From: Vibrio xiamenensis
GTDB lineage: Bacteria; Pseudomonadota; Gammaproteobacteria; Enterobacterales; Vibrionaceae
Direction: 5' to 3'
DNA length: 64,000 nucleotides
NCBI RefSeq assembly: GCF_900100015.1
Contig: NZ_FNDD01000008.1
Location: 107,765-171,764 of the forward strand
The notes under the pieces were generated by a model. That model was given only the letters and a program-made list of their open reading frames with translations. It searched no databases and had not been told where the DNA came from. The number at the start of each line of letters is the position of its first letter. Position 1 is the stretch's first letter. Positions 42,571-52,792 of the stretch are shown in pieces. A program made the position numbers and the translations under genes.

Positions 42571-45018
42571 ATGAGTACTGATGGTAAGTATAATATTAGC
42601 CGTCGTGACGCGCTAAAAGGTGGCTCGGCTTTAGGCGCGCTCGCTGTCGCTGGCGGTGCCATTTCACTGCCGTTTTCAACCAAGGTTGCGGCCAAAGAAA
42701 CCCCAGTTAAAGCCGATGAGAAAATTGTTTGGTCGGCTTGTACTGTTAACTGTGGATCACGCTGTCCGCTGCGCATGCATGTTGTCGACGGAGAAATCAA
42801 ATGGGTGGAAACCGATAACACTGGTGACGATGTGTTTAACCATGGTCACCAAGTGCGTGCATGTTTGCGCGGTCGTTCGATGCGCCGCCGTGTGTATGCA
42901 CCAGATCGTCTTAAATACCCGCTTAAACGTGTCGGAAAACGCGGTGAAGGGAAATTTAAACGCATCAGCTGGGATGAAGCTTTTGATTTAATTGGTGATA
43001 ATCTAAAACGTATCATTAAAGATTACGGTAACGATGCCGTCTACCTTAACTACGGGACCGGTACACTGGGTGGCACGGTCACTAAAAGTTGGGCACCAAG
43101 CCAGACACTGGTTGCGCGCTTAATGAATTTGTGTGGCGGGTATCTGAATCACTACGGTGACTATTCTGCTGCCAACATCGAATGTATGTCGGAATATTTC
43201 TACGGCACTTGGGTGGATAACAACTCGATTGACGATGTGCAAAACGCCGATCTGTGTTTGATGTTTGGTAATAACCCAGCCGAAACTCGCATGTCAGGTG
43301 GCGGCCAGGTGCATAACTTTGTTGATGGTAAGAACATCAGCAAAACCCGTACTATCTGTATCGACCCGCGTTATACCGATACCGCCGCAGGGCGTGAAGA
43401 TCAGTGGATCCCCATTAAACACGGCACCGATGCGGCGCTGGTGGCGGCGATTGCCCACGTGTTGATCAGCGAAGACAAAGTCGACCAAGATTTTCTAGAC
43501 CGTTACTGCGTCGGTTATGATCGCAGCACCATGCCCGCATCGGCGCCGAAAAACGCCAGCTATAAAGATTATATCTTAGGCACTGGCGCTGATGGCACGC
43601 CGAAAACGCCGCAGTGGGCGCAGCCGATCACCGGCATTCCCGCTGACGTGATTACCAAGTTGGCGCGTGACATCGGCGCGGCTAAACGTATTTACATTAC
43701 TCAAGGATGGGGTTTGCAGCGCTCGGCAAACGGCGAGCAGGCATGTAAAGCGATCATGATGTTATCGCTACTGCGCGGTCAAGTGGGGCTGCAAGGCGGT
43801 GGTACTGGTGCGCGTGAAGGTGATCACTCTTACCCGTTCGTGCGTTTCCCAACTCTAAGTAACCCGGTTAGTGCTTCGATTCCGATGTTCTTGTGGACGG
43901 ACGCGATTTTCCGCGGCACGGACATGACTGCCACCACTGATGGCGTAAAAGGCATTGAACGCCTTAATAACAACATCAAATTCATCTGGAACTATGCCGG
44001 TAACTGTTTGATTAATCAGCACTCTGATATCAACCGTACCCATGAAATTCTGCAAGACGAAAAAGCCTGTGAAATGATTGTGGTGATTGATAACCACATG
44101 ACGGCATCGGCCAAATACGCCGACATCGTATTGCCAGACTGTACGACGTCAGAGCAGTCAGACTTTTGTATGGATGGTTCAGCCGGTTCTATGCCGTATT
44201 TCATTTTTGCTAGCCAAGCGATTGAACCGCGTTTTGAGTGCAAACCTATCTACGAGATGCTTTCTGGCGTGGCTAAGCGTTTAGGTGTGTTTGACGAGTT
44301 TACCGAAGGTCGCACGCAAGAAGAGTGGTTGCAGTGGATGTACGCTGAAACCGTCAAACAGAATCAAGACCCAGACCTGCCATCTTATGATGCGATGCGC
44401 GAGCAGGGCATTTTCAAAAAGCAACATGACCGTCCTTATGTCGCTTTTGAAGCGTTTCGCCGTGACCCGATTGCCAATCCTCTGCCGTCGCCGTCAGGCA
44501 AAATCGAAATTTATTCGCAGGAGTTGGCGCGCATTGCCAAAGAGTGGGAGCTTGATGAAGACGAAGCCATCACACCGCTACCGGAATATGTTTCAACCTT
44601 TAATGGCTGGGATTCCCCAGAGCGTAAAGAATTCCCACTGCAATTAACCGGTTTTCACTATAAAGCCCGCGCCCACTCAACCTACGGCAACGTTGATGTG
44701 CTTAAAGCGGCCGCGCCGCAGGAGCTGTGGATCAACCCAATTGATGCCAATCCGCGTGATATCGCCAATGGTGATTTGGTCAGCGTGCGCAGCAAACATG
44801 GTGAAATGAATGTACGCGTCAAAGTGACGCCGCGCATCATGCCGGGCGTAACCGGCCTTGGTGAAGGCGCCTGGTATTCGCCAAACAGCAAAGGCGTTGA
44901 CCAAGCGGGTTCAATCAACGTGTTGACGACTCAGCGTCCAAGCCCGTTGGCGAAATCTAATCCAAGCCATACCAACTTAGTTGAAGTGACTCTAATCAAG
45001 AAAATGGGAGCGGAATAA
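42571..45018 (+). CDS. dmsA: Anaerobic DMSO reductase catalytic subunit A (molybdopterin)
   Basis: 815 residues. Twin-arginine signal SRRDALKGGSALGAL. A 4Fe-4S motif is present near residues 54-97 (CTVNCGSRC...RACLRG). The molybdenum Ser ligand lies in HYGDYSAANIE, and the C-terminal molybdopterin dinucleotide domain is present (QLTGFHYKARAHSTYGN). It reduces DMSO or related S/N-oxides with electrons from menaquinol via DmsBC; the exact substrate is not shown. Overlaps dmsB by one base (TAATG). Confidence 0.9.
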   Translation: MSTDGKYNISRRDALKGGSALGALAVAGGAISLPFSTKVAAKETPVKADEKIVWSACTVNCGSRCPLRMHVVDGEIKWVETDNTGDDVFNHGHQVRACLRGRSMRRRVYAPDRLKYPLKRVGKRGEGKFKRISWDEAFDLIGDNLKRIIKDYGNDAVYLNYGTGTLGGTVTKSWAPSQTLVARLMNLCGGYLNHYGDYSAANIECMSEYFYGTWVDNNSIDDVQNADLCLMFGNNPAETRMSGGGQVHNFVDGKNISKTRTICIDPRYTDTAAGREDQWIPIKHGTDAALVAAIAHVLISEDKVDQDFLDRYCVGYDRSTMPASAPKNASYKDYILGTGADGTPKTPQWAQPITGIPADVITKLARDIGAAKRIYITQGWGLQRSANGEQACKAIMMLSLLRGQVGLQGGGTGAREGDHSYPFVRFPTLSNPVSASIPMFLWTDAIFRGTDMTATTDGVKGIERLNNNIKFIWNYAGNCLINQHSDINRTHEILQDEKACEMIVVIDNHMTASAKYADIVLPDCTTSEQSDFCMDGSAGSMPYFIFASQAIEPRFECKPIYEMLSGVAKRLGVFDEFTEGRTQEEWLQWMYAETVKQNQDPDLPSYDAMREQGIFKKQHDRPYVAFEAFRRDPIANPLPSPSGKIEIYSQELARIAKEWELDEDEAITPLPEYVSTFNGWDSPERKEFPLQLTGFHYKARAHSTYGNVDVLKAAAPQELWINPIDANPRDIANGDLVSVRSKHGEMNVRVKVTPRIMPGVTGLGEGAWYSPNSKGVDQAGSINVLTTQRPSPLAKSNPSHTNLVEVTLIKKMGAE

Positions 45019-45644
45019 TGAGCGCCAAGCAGTACGGTTTTTACATTGATTCGAGCAAATGTACAGGCTGCAAAACGTGTCAGCTTTCGTGTAAAGACAA
45101 CAAAGATCTCGGCATCGACCGCAACTTTCGCCGCGTGTATGAATATGTCGGCGGGAACTGGACAGAGCAAGACGGCGCGTATCGTCAAAACGTGTTTGCG
45201 TACTATTTGTCGATCGCCTGTAACCATTGCTCAAACCCAGCGTGTACCAAAGTGTGTCCGTCTGGCGCTATGCACAAGCGCGAGCAAGATGGCTTAGTGG
45301 TGGTGAACGAAGAGATGTGTATCGGTTGTAAAACCTGCCATATGGCATGTCCGTATGGCGCGCCGCAATACAGCGAAGAAAAAGGCCACATGACGAAATG
45401 TGATGGCTGTTTTGAGCGCGTCGGTGAAGGCTTAATGCCGATTTGTGTCGACAGTTGTCCACTGCGCGCGATTGAGTTTGGCCCAATCGATGAGTTACGT
45501 GCTAAATACGGCAACAACGCGGACGTGGCGCCACTGCCAGATTCGCGCCTAACCAGCCCGAATCTTATCGTTAAGCTCAATCCCAATGCTAGACCAACCG
45601 GCGATCGCAGCGGATTTCTGCAAAATCCAAGAGAGGTGAAGTAA
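45018..45644 (+). CDS. dmsB: DMSO reductase iron-sulfur subunit B
   Basis: 208 residues with four cysteine clusters for [4Fe-4S] centres: CTGCKTCQLSCKDN (~14-27), CNHCSNPACTKVCP, CIGCKTCHMACPYG and CDGCFERVGEGLMPICVDSCP. This is the DmsB/NrfC electron-transfer layout, passing electrons from DmsC to DmsA. No signal peptide, since it is exported bound to the Tat-substrate DmsA. Overlaps dmsA and dmsC by one base each. Confidence 0.93.
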   Translation: MSAKQYGFYIDSSKCTGCKTCQLSCKDNKDLGIDRNFRRVYEYVGGNWTEQDGAYRQNVFAYYLSIACNHCSNPACTKVCPSGAMHKREQDGLVVVNEEMCIGCKTCHMACPYGAPQYSEEKGHMTKCDGCFERVGEGLMPICVDSCPLRAIEFGPIDELRAKYGNNADVAPLPDSRLTSPNLIVKLNPNARPTGDRSGFLQNPREVK

Positions 45645-46492
45645 TGTTTTATGAATTGCCATTAGTCGCCTTTACGGTATTGGCGCAAACTGCGGTCGGC
45701 GCGCACTTAACCTTCAACGCTTATGAAGCGTTGGTTGGCCGTGATGGTTCAGTGCTGGTGCGCCGTAACTTAATTCGCTTCATCATTTTGTGTGTGATGG
45801 GCGTTGGCTTTCTGTTTTCAACCACCCACCTTGGTAGCCCGCTGCGTGCGTTTAATGCATTTAATCGTGTTGGGGGAGCGGCGCTGTCGAACGAGATTCT
45901 CACTGGCGCGAGTTTCCTGACGTTTGCGGGTTTGTACTGGTTGATGTCAGTGCTGAATTTGGCTTCAACCGGCGTGCGCCAAATTTTTAATCTTATCTCT
46001 ATCGTTGTCGGCGTGGTGTTTATGTTTGCGATGGCAAACGTGTATTACATCGATACCGTGCCCGCTTGGCATAGCGTTTATACCGGGATTGAGTTTGCGT
46101 TTACGGTGCTGACTTTAGGCGTGATGTTCGGTTTTGGCCTTATCACTATCTTTGCTCAGCCAAGTGCCAAAGCTAACCGAATCTTTATTTGGCTTGCAAT
46201 CTCACTTGTTGCCTTGCATTTAGCCTTGATCACTATGCAAACTCTATACTATGTAAACCTATCCACCGCGATTCAAACGGGGCTTGAGCACGTCAATGCG
46301 TTGTCCGGGTTTATCATTGCTCGTGTGCTACTTATGGTGCTCGCGATTGTGCTGTGGTTAGGGGCGCTGTTGTGTCCGCGTCTTGGGGTTAAAAAGGCAG
46401 GTTTAGTGTTTGCTTTCATCGCCTTAGCGGTTGCGGAACTACTTGGCCGTAATGTTTTCTATGGAATGCACTTTACGTCTGGCTTGTATTAA
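45644..46492 (+). CDS. dmsC: DMSO reductase membrane anchor subunit C
   Basis: 282 residues with about eight membrane helices and the DmsC N-terminus MFYELPLVAFTVLAQTAVG. It anchors DmsAB and oxidises menaquinol. The conserved His/Glu quinol-side residues cannot be assigned by eye. Followed by a GC-rich hairpin before dmsD. Confidence 0.9.
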   Translation: MFYELPLVAFTVLAQTAVGAHLTFNAYEALVGRDGSVLVRRNLIRFIILCVMGVGFLFSTTHLGSPLRAFNAFNRVGGAALSNEILTGASFLTFAGLYWLMSVLNLASTGVRQIFNLISIVVGVVFMFAMANVYYIDTVPAWHSVYTGIEFAFTVLTLGVMFGFGLITIFAQPSAKANRIFIWLAISLVALHLALITMQTLYYVNLSTAIQTGLEHVNALSGFIIARVLLMVLAIVLWLGALLCPRLGVKKAGLVFAFIALAVAELLGRNVFYGMHFTSGLY

Positions 46493-46499
46493 TGAAAAT

Positions 46500-46531
46500 G
46501 ACGCGGCGCTTTGCGCGCTGCGTCTTGTTTT
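46500..46531 (+). terminator. Terminator/attenuator between dmsC and dmsD
   Basis: GACGCGGCGC / GCGCTGCGTC (one wobble) with a 5-base loop, then TTGTTTT. It would reduce expression of the chaperone gene relative to the enzyme. Confidence 0.72.
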
Positions 46532-46540
46532 GGAGTTGCC

Positions 46541-47158
46541 ATGACATTTGCCCAATTAAATGAGCAAGATACTCAAGTGCTACTTAAGCTCTGTGGTGCT
46601 TTGTTTTACTACCATCCCAATCAATATCAGTCTGCTGGCCTCAGCAGTATTTTTTCCAATGAACAAAATCTTACCTTGATGCCGGTTGCGACCATGCTGA
46701 GCGAGTTTCGCACGGCCGATCTTGAAGCGTTAGCGTTGGAATATGACCGCCTGTTTTGCGGTGTCGAAGAGATGATTGCGCCGCCTTGGGGCTCGGCATA
46801 TTTGGATAAAGAAGCCGTGCTGTTTGGCGATTCGACCGTTGCCTACCGCCACTTTTTAGACCGTTGCGGTTTTGAGCTCAATTCCGAGCAAAAAGAGCCG
46901 GAAGACCACCTTGGTTTAATGTTGATGGTTTTGAGTATGCTGGTGGCACATCAGCAACCACAGCAAGCCAAAGAGTTACTTGAGCAACATATGTTGACTT
47001 GGAGTGGTTATTTCCTCAATCGTTTTCACACCGCGACCCAGTCGCCAGCGTTTTTAGCATTGGCCGATGTCACCGAACTGCTGCTGCAAGAGTTGTGCGT
47101 GCGGTTTGAAGCCAAGCCTCTGACGAAGAAAGATTACTGGCATGTCACACAATCATAA
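46541..47158 (+). CDS. dmsD: TorD/DmsD-family redox enzyme maturation chaperone
   Basis: 205 residues, all helical. It has the TorD-family central motif (EYDRLFCGVEEMIAPPWGSAYLDKE) and EDHLGLMLMVLSML. The chaperone binds the Tat signal of DmsA and helps insert the molybdopterin cofactor. The ATG at 46541 has TGGAG upstream; a longer frame from 46511 lies inside the hairpin. Its 3' end overlaps the ferredoxin gene by 17 bases. Confidence 0.87.
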   Translation: MTFAQLNEQDTQVLLKLCGALFYYHPNQYQSAGLSSIFSNEQNLTLMPVATMLSEFRTADLEALALEYDRLFCGVEEMIAPPWGSAYLDKEAVLFGDSTVAYRHFLDRCGFELNSEQKEPEDHLGLMLMVLSMLVAHQQPQQAKELLEQHMLTWSGYFLNRFHTATQSPAFLALADVTELLLQELCVRFEAKPLTKKDYWHVTQS

Positions 47159-47642
47159 AGTGGATGTCAGCAAACGGCGGCTGTTTCGCTCGTTAGCCAA
47201 GCCTGCCGTTGGCGAGGCAGTGACGCCAAGAACGGCAGGGCGTCCACCTTATGCGGTGGACGAAGCCCTGTTTGTGCGCGAGTGCGATGGCTGCGCGTTA
47301 TGCGTCACGGCGTGCGAAAAGGGGCTCATCAGTATCGAAAATCAGCTTGCGAGCCTAGATGTCAGTTACAGCGCATGCGATCAATGTGGCGCCTGCCAAA
47401 ACGTCTGTCCAACTTTGGCTCTGGCAAACCCAGCGGGAAAAACCGGTCTTTGCGCCAGCGTTGCAAATAGCTGTGAAAACCTAATCGGTTACTGCGACAG
47501 CTGTGAACAGGCCTGTCCCCATGGCTTTTTAACTTGGCAGACCAGTGGTAAACCTGTCATCAATGTCCAAGGGTGTCTGGGCTGCGGCGCATGTGCGCGC
47601 GAATGTTATACCCAAACCATTACCCTGCGGGTTGTCGGCTGA
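47142..47642 (+). CDS. napF: NapF-like ferredoxin-type protein
   Basis: 166 residues with multiple [4Fe-4S] motifs: CDGCALCVTACEKG (~47-60), CDQCGACQNVCPT, a shorter CDSCEQACPHG, and CLGCGACARECYT at the C-terminus. NapF proteins assist cofactor insertion into NapA. Here the gene ends the dms operon instead of a nap operon, suggesting it serves the DMSO reductase. Overlaps dmsD. The name is by similarity. Confidence 0.82.
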   Translation: MSHNHKVDVSKRRLFRSLAKPAVGEAVTPRTAGRPPYAVDEALFVRECDGCALCVTACEKGLISIENQLASLDVSYSACDQCGACQNVCPTLALANPAGKTGLCASVANSCENLIGYCDSCEQACPHGFLTWQTSGKPVINVQGCLGCGACARECYTQTITLRVVG

Positions 47643-47790
47643 AGACCAGATGATTTGATTTCATAGCGATGAACAGCCAATAACAGCTTCAAATGTCGCG
47701 GATTTATTTACTTTATCAAGCGATCACATGACAAAACGGCTGTGGTACAATTCGCCCAGTTTTATGTTATGAATTGAAATAGGAAACGCT

Positions 47791-50700
47791 TTGACTTCGT
47801 CACAGCCGAATAAATCATCTCAAGTCAGCGCCAGTGCCAACAGTGCCGGAGCGCTTCGTAAAGCCCTCAACGATTGCATGCTCAAAGACCGTTTTCGTCT
47901 GAGCAAACGTATTTCCGGGGCGAGCAAAATTAGAAACGCCGAATCACGCAATGCGGTGTTTGACGAGATCGCGCTGGAGATTGCGCGATCAATGGCTCAA
48001 GCCGAGCAACGCGGGTTAGCCAAACCCACCATCGATTACCCAGAACTGCTCCCTGTCAGCCAGAAAAAAGACGATATCGCTGAGGCGATCGCCAATCATC
48101 AAGTGGTGATTGTGGCGGGTGAAACGGGTTCAGGGAAAACCACTCAGCTACCGAAAATATGCGCCGAACTTGGCCGCGGTCGTTTTGGATTAATCGGTCA
48201 CACTCAGCCACGCCGTTTGGCGGCGCGTTCTGTGGCGAATCGTATCGCCGAAGAGATGCAAACCGCGCTCGGTGAATTCGTCGGTTATAAAGTGCGTTTT
48301 AACGACCAAATTTCTGACAACACCCAAATCAAATTAATGACCGACGGTATTTTGCTGGCGGAGATTCAACACGACCGATTCCTTAATCAGTACGACACCA
48401 TTATTATCGATGAAGCGCACGAGCGCAGTTTGAACATCGATTTTATTCTCGGCTATCTGAAAGAGTTGTTGCCAAAGCGTCCGGATCTCAAAGTCATTAT
48501 TACTTCGGCGACTATTGACCCAGAGCGTTTTTCCAAACACTTTAACAATGCGCCGATCATTGAAGTGTCGGGTCGAACTTATCCGGTGGAAACACGTTAT
48601 CGTCCGCTTGCGGGTGAAGATGAAAACGATCGTGACCAGCTTGATGGCATTTTTGATGCGGTGGATGAGCTGTGCGATGAAGGGCTTGGCGACATTCTGA
48701 TCTTTATGAACGGCGAACGTGAAATTCGCGATACCGCCGATGCGCTCAGCAAACGCAACCTCAAAGGTACCGAAATTGTGCCTTTGTACGCCCGTTTGTC
48801 TGCGGGTGAGCAGAACAAGATTTTCCAACCTCACGCTGGGCGACGTATTGTATTGGCAACCAACGTTGCAGAAACCTCGCTGACCGTACCGGGCATCAAA
48901 TATGTGATTGATCCGGGTACGGCACGTATCAGCCGATACAGTTACCGCACGAAAGTGCAGCGGTTGCCGATCGAGCCAATTTCTCAAGCTAGCGCCAACC
49001 AGCGTAAAGGCCGTTGTGGTCGTGTCGAAGAGGGGATCTGTATTCGCCTCTATTCAGAACAAGATTTTCTCTCTCGTCCTGAGTTTACCGACCCTGAAAT
49101 TCTGCGTACCAACTTAGCGTCGGTTATTTTGCAGATGACGGCGCTTGGGCTTGGCGATATTCAGGCGTTTCCGTTCGTTGAAGCGCCGGATAAGCGCAAC
49201 ATTCAAGATGGGGTGCGTCTGCTTGAAGAGCTTGGTGCGATTAACGAAAAAGCCAGTGATGCGAAAAAACGCCTGACCGCGACGGGTCGCCAGCTGGCGC
49301 GTTTGCCAATTGACCCACGTTTAGCGCGTATGGTGCTTGAAGCGGCAAAACTCGGCTGTCTGAAAGAAGTGATGATCATTGCGTCGGCGTTATCGATTCA
49401 AGACCCGCGCGAGCGTCCAAGTGACAAGCAGCAATCATCAGATGATAAACATCGCCGTTTTGCGCATGAAGACTCTGATTTTTTGACGTTGGTGAACCTG
49501 TGGGATTATGTACAGACACAGCAAAAAGCGTTGTCGAGCAATCAATTCCGCCGTCAATGTAAGCAAGATTACCTGAACTATTTGCGACTGCGCGAATGGC
49601 AAGATGTGTATTTCCAGCTTCATCAAGCGATGCGCGATATGGAGTTCAAGCTCAATCAAGAGCCGGCCAATTATCAAAGCGTGCATAGCGCTATTTTGGT
49701 TGGTTTGCTGTCACACATTGGTGTTAAAGACCAAGAGAAGAGCGAATATCAAGGCGCGCGTAACGCACGTTTTCATATTTTCCCTGCTTCGGGACAGTTT
49801 AAAAAGCAACCGAAATGGATCATGTCGGCTGAGCTGGTGGAAACGTCGAAACTGTGGGGGCGAATTATCGCCAAGATCCAACCGGAATGGGTTGAACCGC
49901 TGGCTAAACACCTGATAAAACGTACTTACAGCGAACCGCATTGGTCGAAGAAACGTGCGGCGGTGATGGCGTATGAAAAAGTCACCCTTTACGGAATTCC
50001 AATTGTCCCTAAGCGCTTGGTGAACTACGGCAATATTGATGCGGTGGTCAGCCGCGAGATTTTTGTGCGCAGCGCCTTGGTGGAAGGTGAGTGGGAAACC
50101 AAACACGCGTTCTTTAAACAAAATCGTCGTTTGCTTAAAGAGGTCGAAGAGCTTGAACACAAATCGCGTCGCCGAGATATTCTGGTCGATGATGATGATC
50201 TGTTTGATTTTTATGACCAGCGAGTCGGCACGGAAGTGGTGTCAGGGCGTCATTTTGATACTTGGTGGAAAGCCACATCCAAGCACACGCCAGAACTGCT
50301 CAATTTCGAAAAAGAGATGCTGTTTAAAGGCGATGCCAGCCATATTACCGATCTCGATTATCCAAACTTTTGGCATCAAAACGGGTTGAAGCTCAAGCTG
50401 AGCTATCAATTTGAACCAGGTGATGATAGTGACGGTGTCACGGTTCATCTGCCGCTGCCGATCTTAAACCAAGTGGAACCAGCGGGTTTTGACTGGCAGA
50501 TCCCAGGTCTGCGTCATGAGCTGGTAGTGAGCTTAATCAAATCGTTACCTAAAACGCTGCGCAAAAACTTTGTACCGGCACCGAACTACGCTGATGCTTT
50601 TCTTGGCCGAGTTACGCCAATGGATATGCCGCTGCTTGATGCTCTGGAAAAAGAGTTACGTCGCATGAGCGGGGTTGAAATACTGCGTGAAGATTGGAAC

Positions 50701-51714
50701 TTCGAACAAGTGCCAGAGCACTTAAAAGTAACCTTCCGCGCGGTTGACCATCGCAACCGTAAGCTTAAAGAAAACAAAGATCTGTTTGAGCTTAAAGAGA
50801 GTCTTAAAGATCAAGTTCAAGAAACCTTATCGAAAGTCGCCGATGATGATATCGAGCAGCAAGACTTGCACACTTGGAGTTTTGGTGAGTTGCCAAGAGT
50901 GTATCAGCAGAAACGTGGTGGCTATGAGGTCAAGGCATTTCCTGCGCTGGTCGACAATAAAGACAGCGTTGAAATCAAACTGTTTGAAACCGAGCAAGAG
51001 CAGCAAGCGGTGATGCGTGAAGGCCAGCGCCGTCTGGTGCTCCTGAATGTACCATCGCCAATTAAATATCTGCATGCCAATTTGCCGAATAAATCCAAGC
51101 TGGGTTTGTATTTCAACCCGTATGGCAAAGTGATGGATCTGATTGATGACTGCATCGCTTGCGGCGTCGATAAGCTGATTGAGCAACACGGCGGCTTGGT
51201 GTGGGAGCCTGAGCAGTTTGAGCAGCTCAAAGAATTCGTGCGCGGCGAGCTTGGCGATACTGTGGTTGAGATTGCCAAACAAGTTGAAACGATTTTGACG
51301 ACGGCCTTTAACATCAACAAAAAGCTGAAAGGTAAGGTCGATTTCACCATGGCGTTTGCACTCTCTGACATCAAAGCCCAGATAGAGGGATTGATTTTTA
51401 AGGGATTTGCGACCGAATGTGGCTGGCAACGTCTGCCAGATATTCTACGCTATATGAAGGCGATCGAACGTCGTATGGAAAAACTGCCGATCGATCCAAA
51501 CAAAGACCGTTTACACATGTTAAAAGTCGATGCGGTTAGACAAGACTATAAAGAACTACTTGGAAAGATTCCCAAAGGAGTGGCGATTCCAGATGCGGTA
51601 AAGGAGATTCGCTGGATGATCGAAGAGCTGCGGGTGAGTTTCTTTGCTCAGCAACTTGGTACACCTTATCCGGTATCAGACAAGCGAGTCAAAAATGCCA
51701 TTGACGCATGCTAA
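47791..51714 (+). CDS. hrpA: ATP-dependent RNA helicase HrpA (DEAH box)
   Basis: 1307 residues, the normal HrpA size. Helicase motifs: I GETGSGKTTQ (~110), II DEAH, III SATID, VI QRKGRCGRV. Long C-terminal HrpA extensions with the DUF3418 region follow. HrpA helps resolve stalled ribosomes on mRNA. The start is TTG with AGGAAACGC upstream. No operon partner; it is followed by an outer membrane gene in the same direction. Confidence 0.95.
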   Translation: MTSSQPNKSSQVSASANSAGALRKALNDCMLKDRFRLSKRISGASKIRNAESRNAVFDEIALEIARSMAQAEQRGLAKPTIDYPELLPVSQKKDDIAEAIANHQVVIVAGETGSGKTTQLPKICAELGRGRFGLIGHTQPRRLAARSVANRIAEEMQTALGEFVGYKVRFNDQISDNTQIKLMTDGILLAEIQHDRFLNQYDTIIIDEAHERSLNIDFILGYLKELLPKRPDLKVIITSATIDPERFSKHFNNAPIIEVSGRTYPVETRYRPLAGEDENDRDQLDGIFDAVDELCDEGLGDILIFMNGEREIRDTADALSKRNLKGTEIVPLYARLSAGEQNKIFQPHAGRRIVLATNVAETSLTVPGIKYVIDPGTARISRYSYRTKVQRLPIEPISQASANQRKGRCGRVEEGICIRLYSEQDFLSRPEFTDPEILRTNLASVILQMTALGLGDIQAFPFVEAPDKRNIQDGVRLLEELGAINEKASDAKKRLTATGRQLARLPIDPRLARMVLEAAKLGCLKEVMIIASALSIQDPRERPSDKQQSSDDKHRRFAHEDSDFLTLVNLWDYVQTQQKALSSNQFRRQCKQDYLNYLRLREWQDVYFQLHQAMRDMEFKLNQEPANYQSVHSAILVGLLSHIGVKDQEKSEYQGARNARFHIFPASGQFKKQPKWIMSAELVETSKLWGRIIAKIQPEWVEPLAKHLIKRTYSEPHWSKKRAAVMAYEKVTLYGIPIVPKRLVNYGNIDAVVSREIFVRSALVEGEWETKHAFFKQNRRLLKEVEELEHKSRRRDILVDDDDLFDFYDQRVGTEVVSGRHFDTWWKATSKHTPELLNFEKEMLFKGDASHITDLDYPNFWHQNGLKLKLSYQFEPGDDSDGVTVHLPLPILNQVEPAGFDWQIPGLRHELVVSLIKSLPKTLRKNFVPAPNYADAFLGRVTPMDMPLLDALEKELRRMSGVEILREDWNFEQVPEHLKVTFRAVDHRNRKLKENKDLFELKESLKDQVQETLSKVADDDIEQQDLHTWSFGELPRVYQQKRGGYEVKAFPALVDNKDSVEIKLFETEQEQQAVMREGQRRLVLLNVPSPIKYLHANLPNKSKLGLYFNPYGKVMDLIDDCIACGVDKLIEQHGGLVWEPEQFEQLKEFVRGELGDTVVEIAKQVETILTTAFNINKKLKGKVDFTMAFALSDIKAQIEGLIFKGFATECGWQRLPDILRYMKAIERRMEKLPIDPNKDRLHMLKVDAVRQDYKELLGKIPKGVAIPDAVKEIRWMIEELRVSFFAQQLGTPYPVSDKRVKNAIDAC

Positions 51715-51811
51715 CGTTACGGTATGCATTTTGCTTAATCTTAAAACGAGAACTTAATGACGAGAACTTGGCAAAGGTTTGCCGCTTGCTCGCCCACTAG
51801 AGAAGACGATT

Positions 51812-52312
51812 ATGAAAAAAACACTTCTAGCACTTGCGCTGATTGGTGCCTCAGCTTCAGCTTCAGCAGACTCATGGATTTATGGCAGTGCCAGTGTCGG
51901 TCAAGCGACGTTGAACGGTGAATCTTCCACTTCGTACAATATTCATGTCGGTACCGGTATTTTGCCGTTCATCGGCTTGGAAGCGGGCCTACAAAACTAT
52001 GGCGATTTTGATAACGTCCGCTACGATGGCGCGGTTCGTGATCTTAAAGGTACTTCTTACTATGTAGCGGCAAAACCAAGCCTAGATTTTGGTCCTCTGC
52101 ATGTGTATGCCAAAGCGGGTCTTCATGCTTACACGCTTGAATCTCAGCACAACGATGGCTACAAAGAAGATGACATTGGCATTATGTACGGTGTTGGTGC
52201 AGAGTATTTTATGGCAGGACCAATCTCGGTAGGCGCTTCTTATAACGTTTACTCCTTTAAGGAAGATGATGCTGAAAACTTCTCTTTGAACGCAACATTC
52301 CACTTCCTATAA
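51812..52312 (+). CDS. Small outer-membrane beta-barrel protein (OmpX/Ail-like fold)
   Basis: 166 residues from the ATG at 51812 (AGAGAAG upstream). Signal peptide MKKTLLALALIGASASASA. Alternating strand pattern, e.g. SWIYGSASVGQATLN, TSYYVAAKPSLDF, ISVGASYNVYSF, ending in aromatic FHFL as expected of beta-barrels. The sequence alone does not identify the subfamily. A terminator follows. Confidence 0.83.
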   Translation: MKKTLLALALIGASASASADSWIYGSASVGQATLNGESSTSYNIHVGTGILPFIGLEAGLQNYGDFDNVRYDGAVRDLKGTSYYVAAKPSLDFGPLHVYAKAGLHAYTLESQHNDGYKEDDIGIMYGVGAEYFMAGPISVGASYNVYSFKEDDAENFSLNATFHFL

Positions 52313-52792
52313 GCGTTATCCCTACAAAATCACTACGATGTTAATAAGGCCAGCAATTTGCTGGCCTTAATTATTGGTCAGTTAGCCACGCGCAGAGCTT
52401 TGTTTGCAATGCGAGCCAATGTTACAAGTGTGGGTTTACCGTGAAGTCGTTCGATATAAGCATCTGATTTTATTAAGAATCATCAGTAACGATAAATTTA
52501 CAAAACTCTGTAATTTGGTTTTTTATTCTTTATTTCTATTTGTTAATGGTTTTATTAACTGGTTTTTGGTCAAACCGTTAAGCAAAGTTACCGTAATATC
52601 TTGAATTTGCCATTTCCTATGTCGTTGTTTTATCAGATTAATGTCATATTGCACATTAAAAAAGTTGGCGAAAATCATAAGCTTGGCATACACTTTCCAT
52701 GTTAATGCCGATATGTTGTTGATTGGCTAAGCGAAATGCTTTGGCGCTGTCATTTGGACAGCTATGTTTAACACAGCTTTGAGGGAAGTTTT
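52313..52792. other. Intergenic region before ihfA
   Basis: About 480 bases. The left end has a terminator hairpin (52345). The rest is AT-rich leader of ihfA with no gene that I can support. ihfA therefore has its own promoter rather than being read from pheT as in E. coli. Confidence 0.5.
52345..52369 (+). terminator. Terminator after the outer-membrane gene
   Basis: Perfect 12-base inverted repeat TAAGGCCAGCAA / TTGCTGGCCTTA. A weak T tract (ATTATT) follows. Confidence 0.78.
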
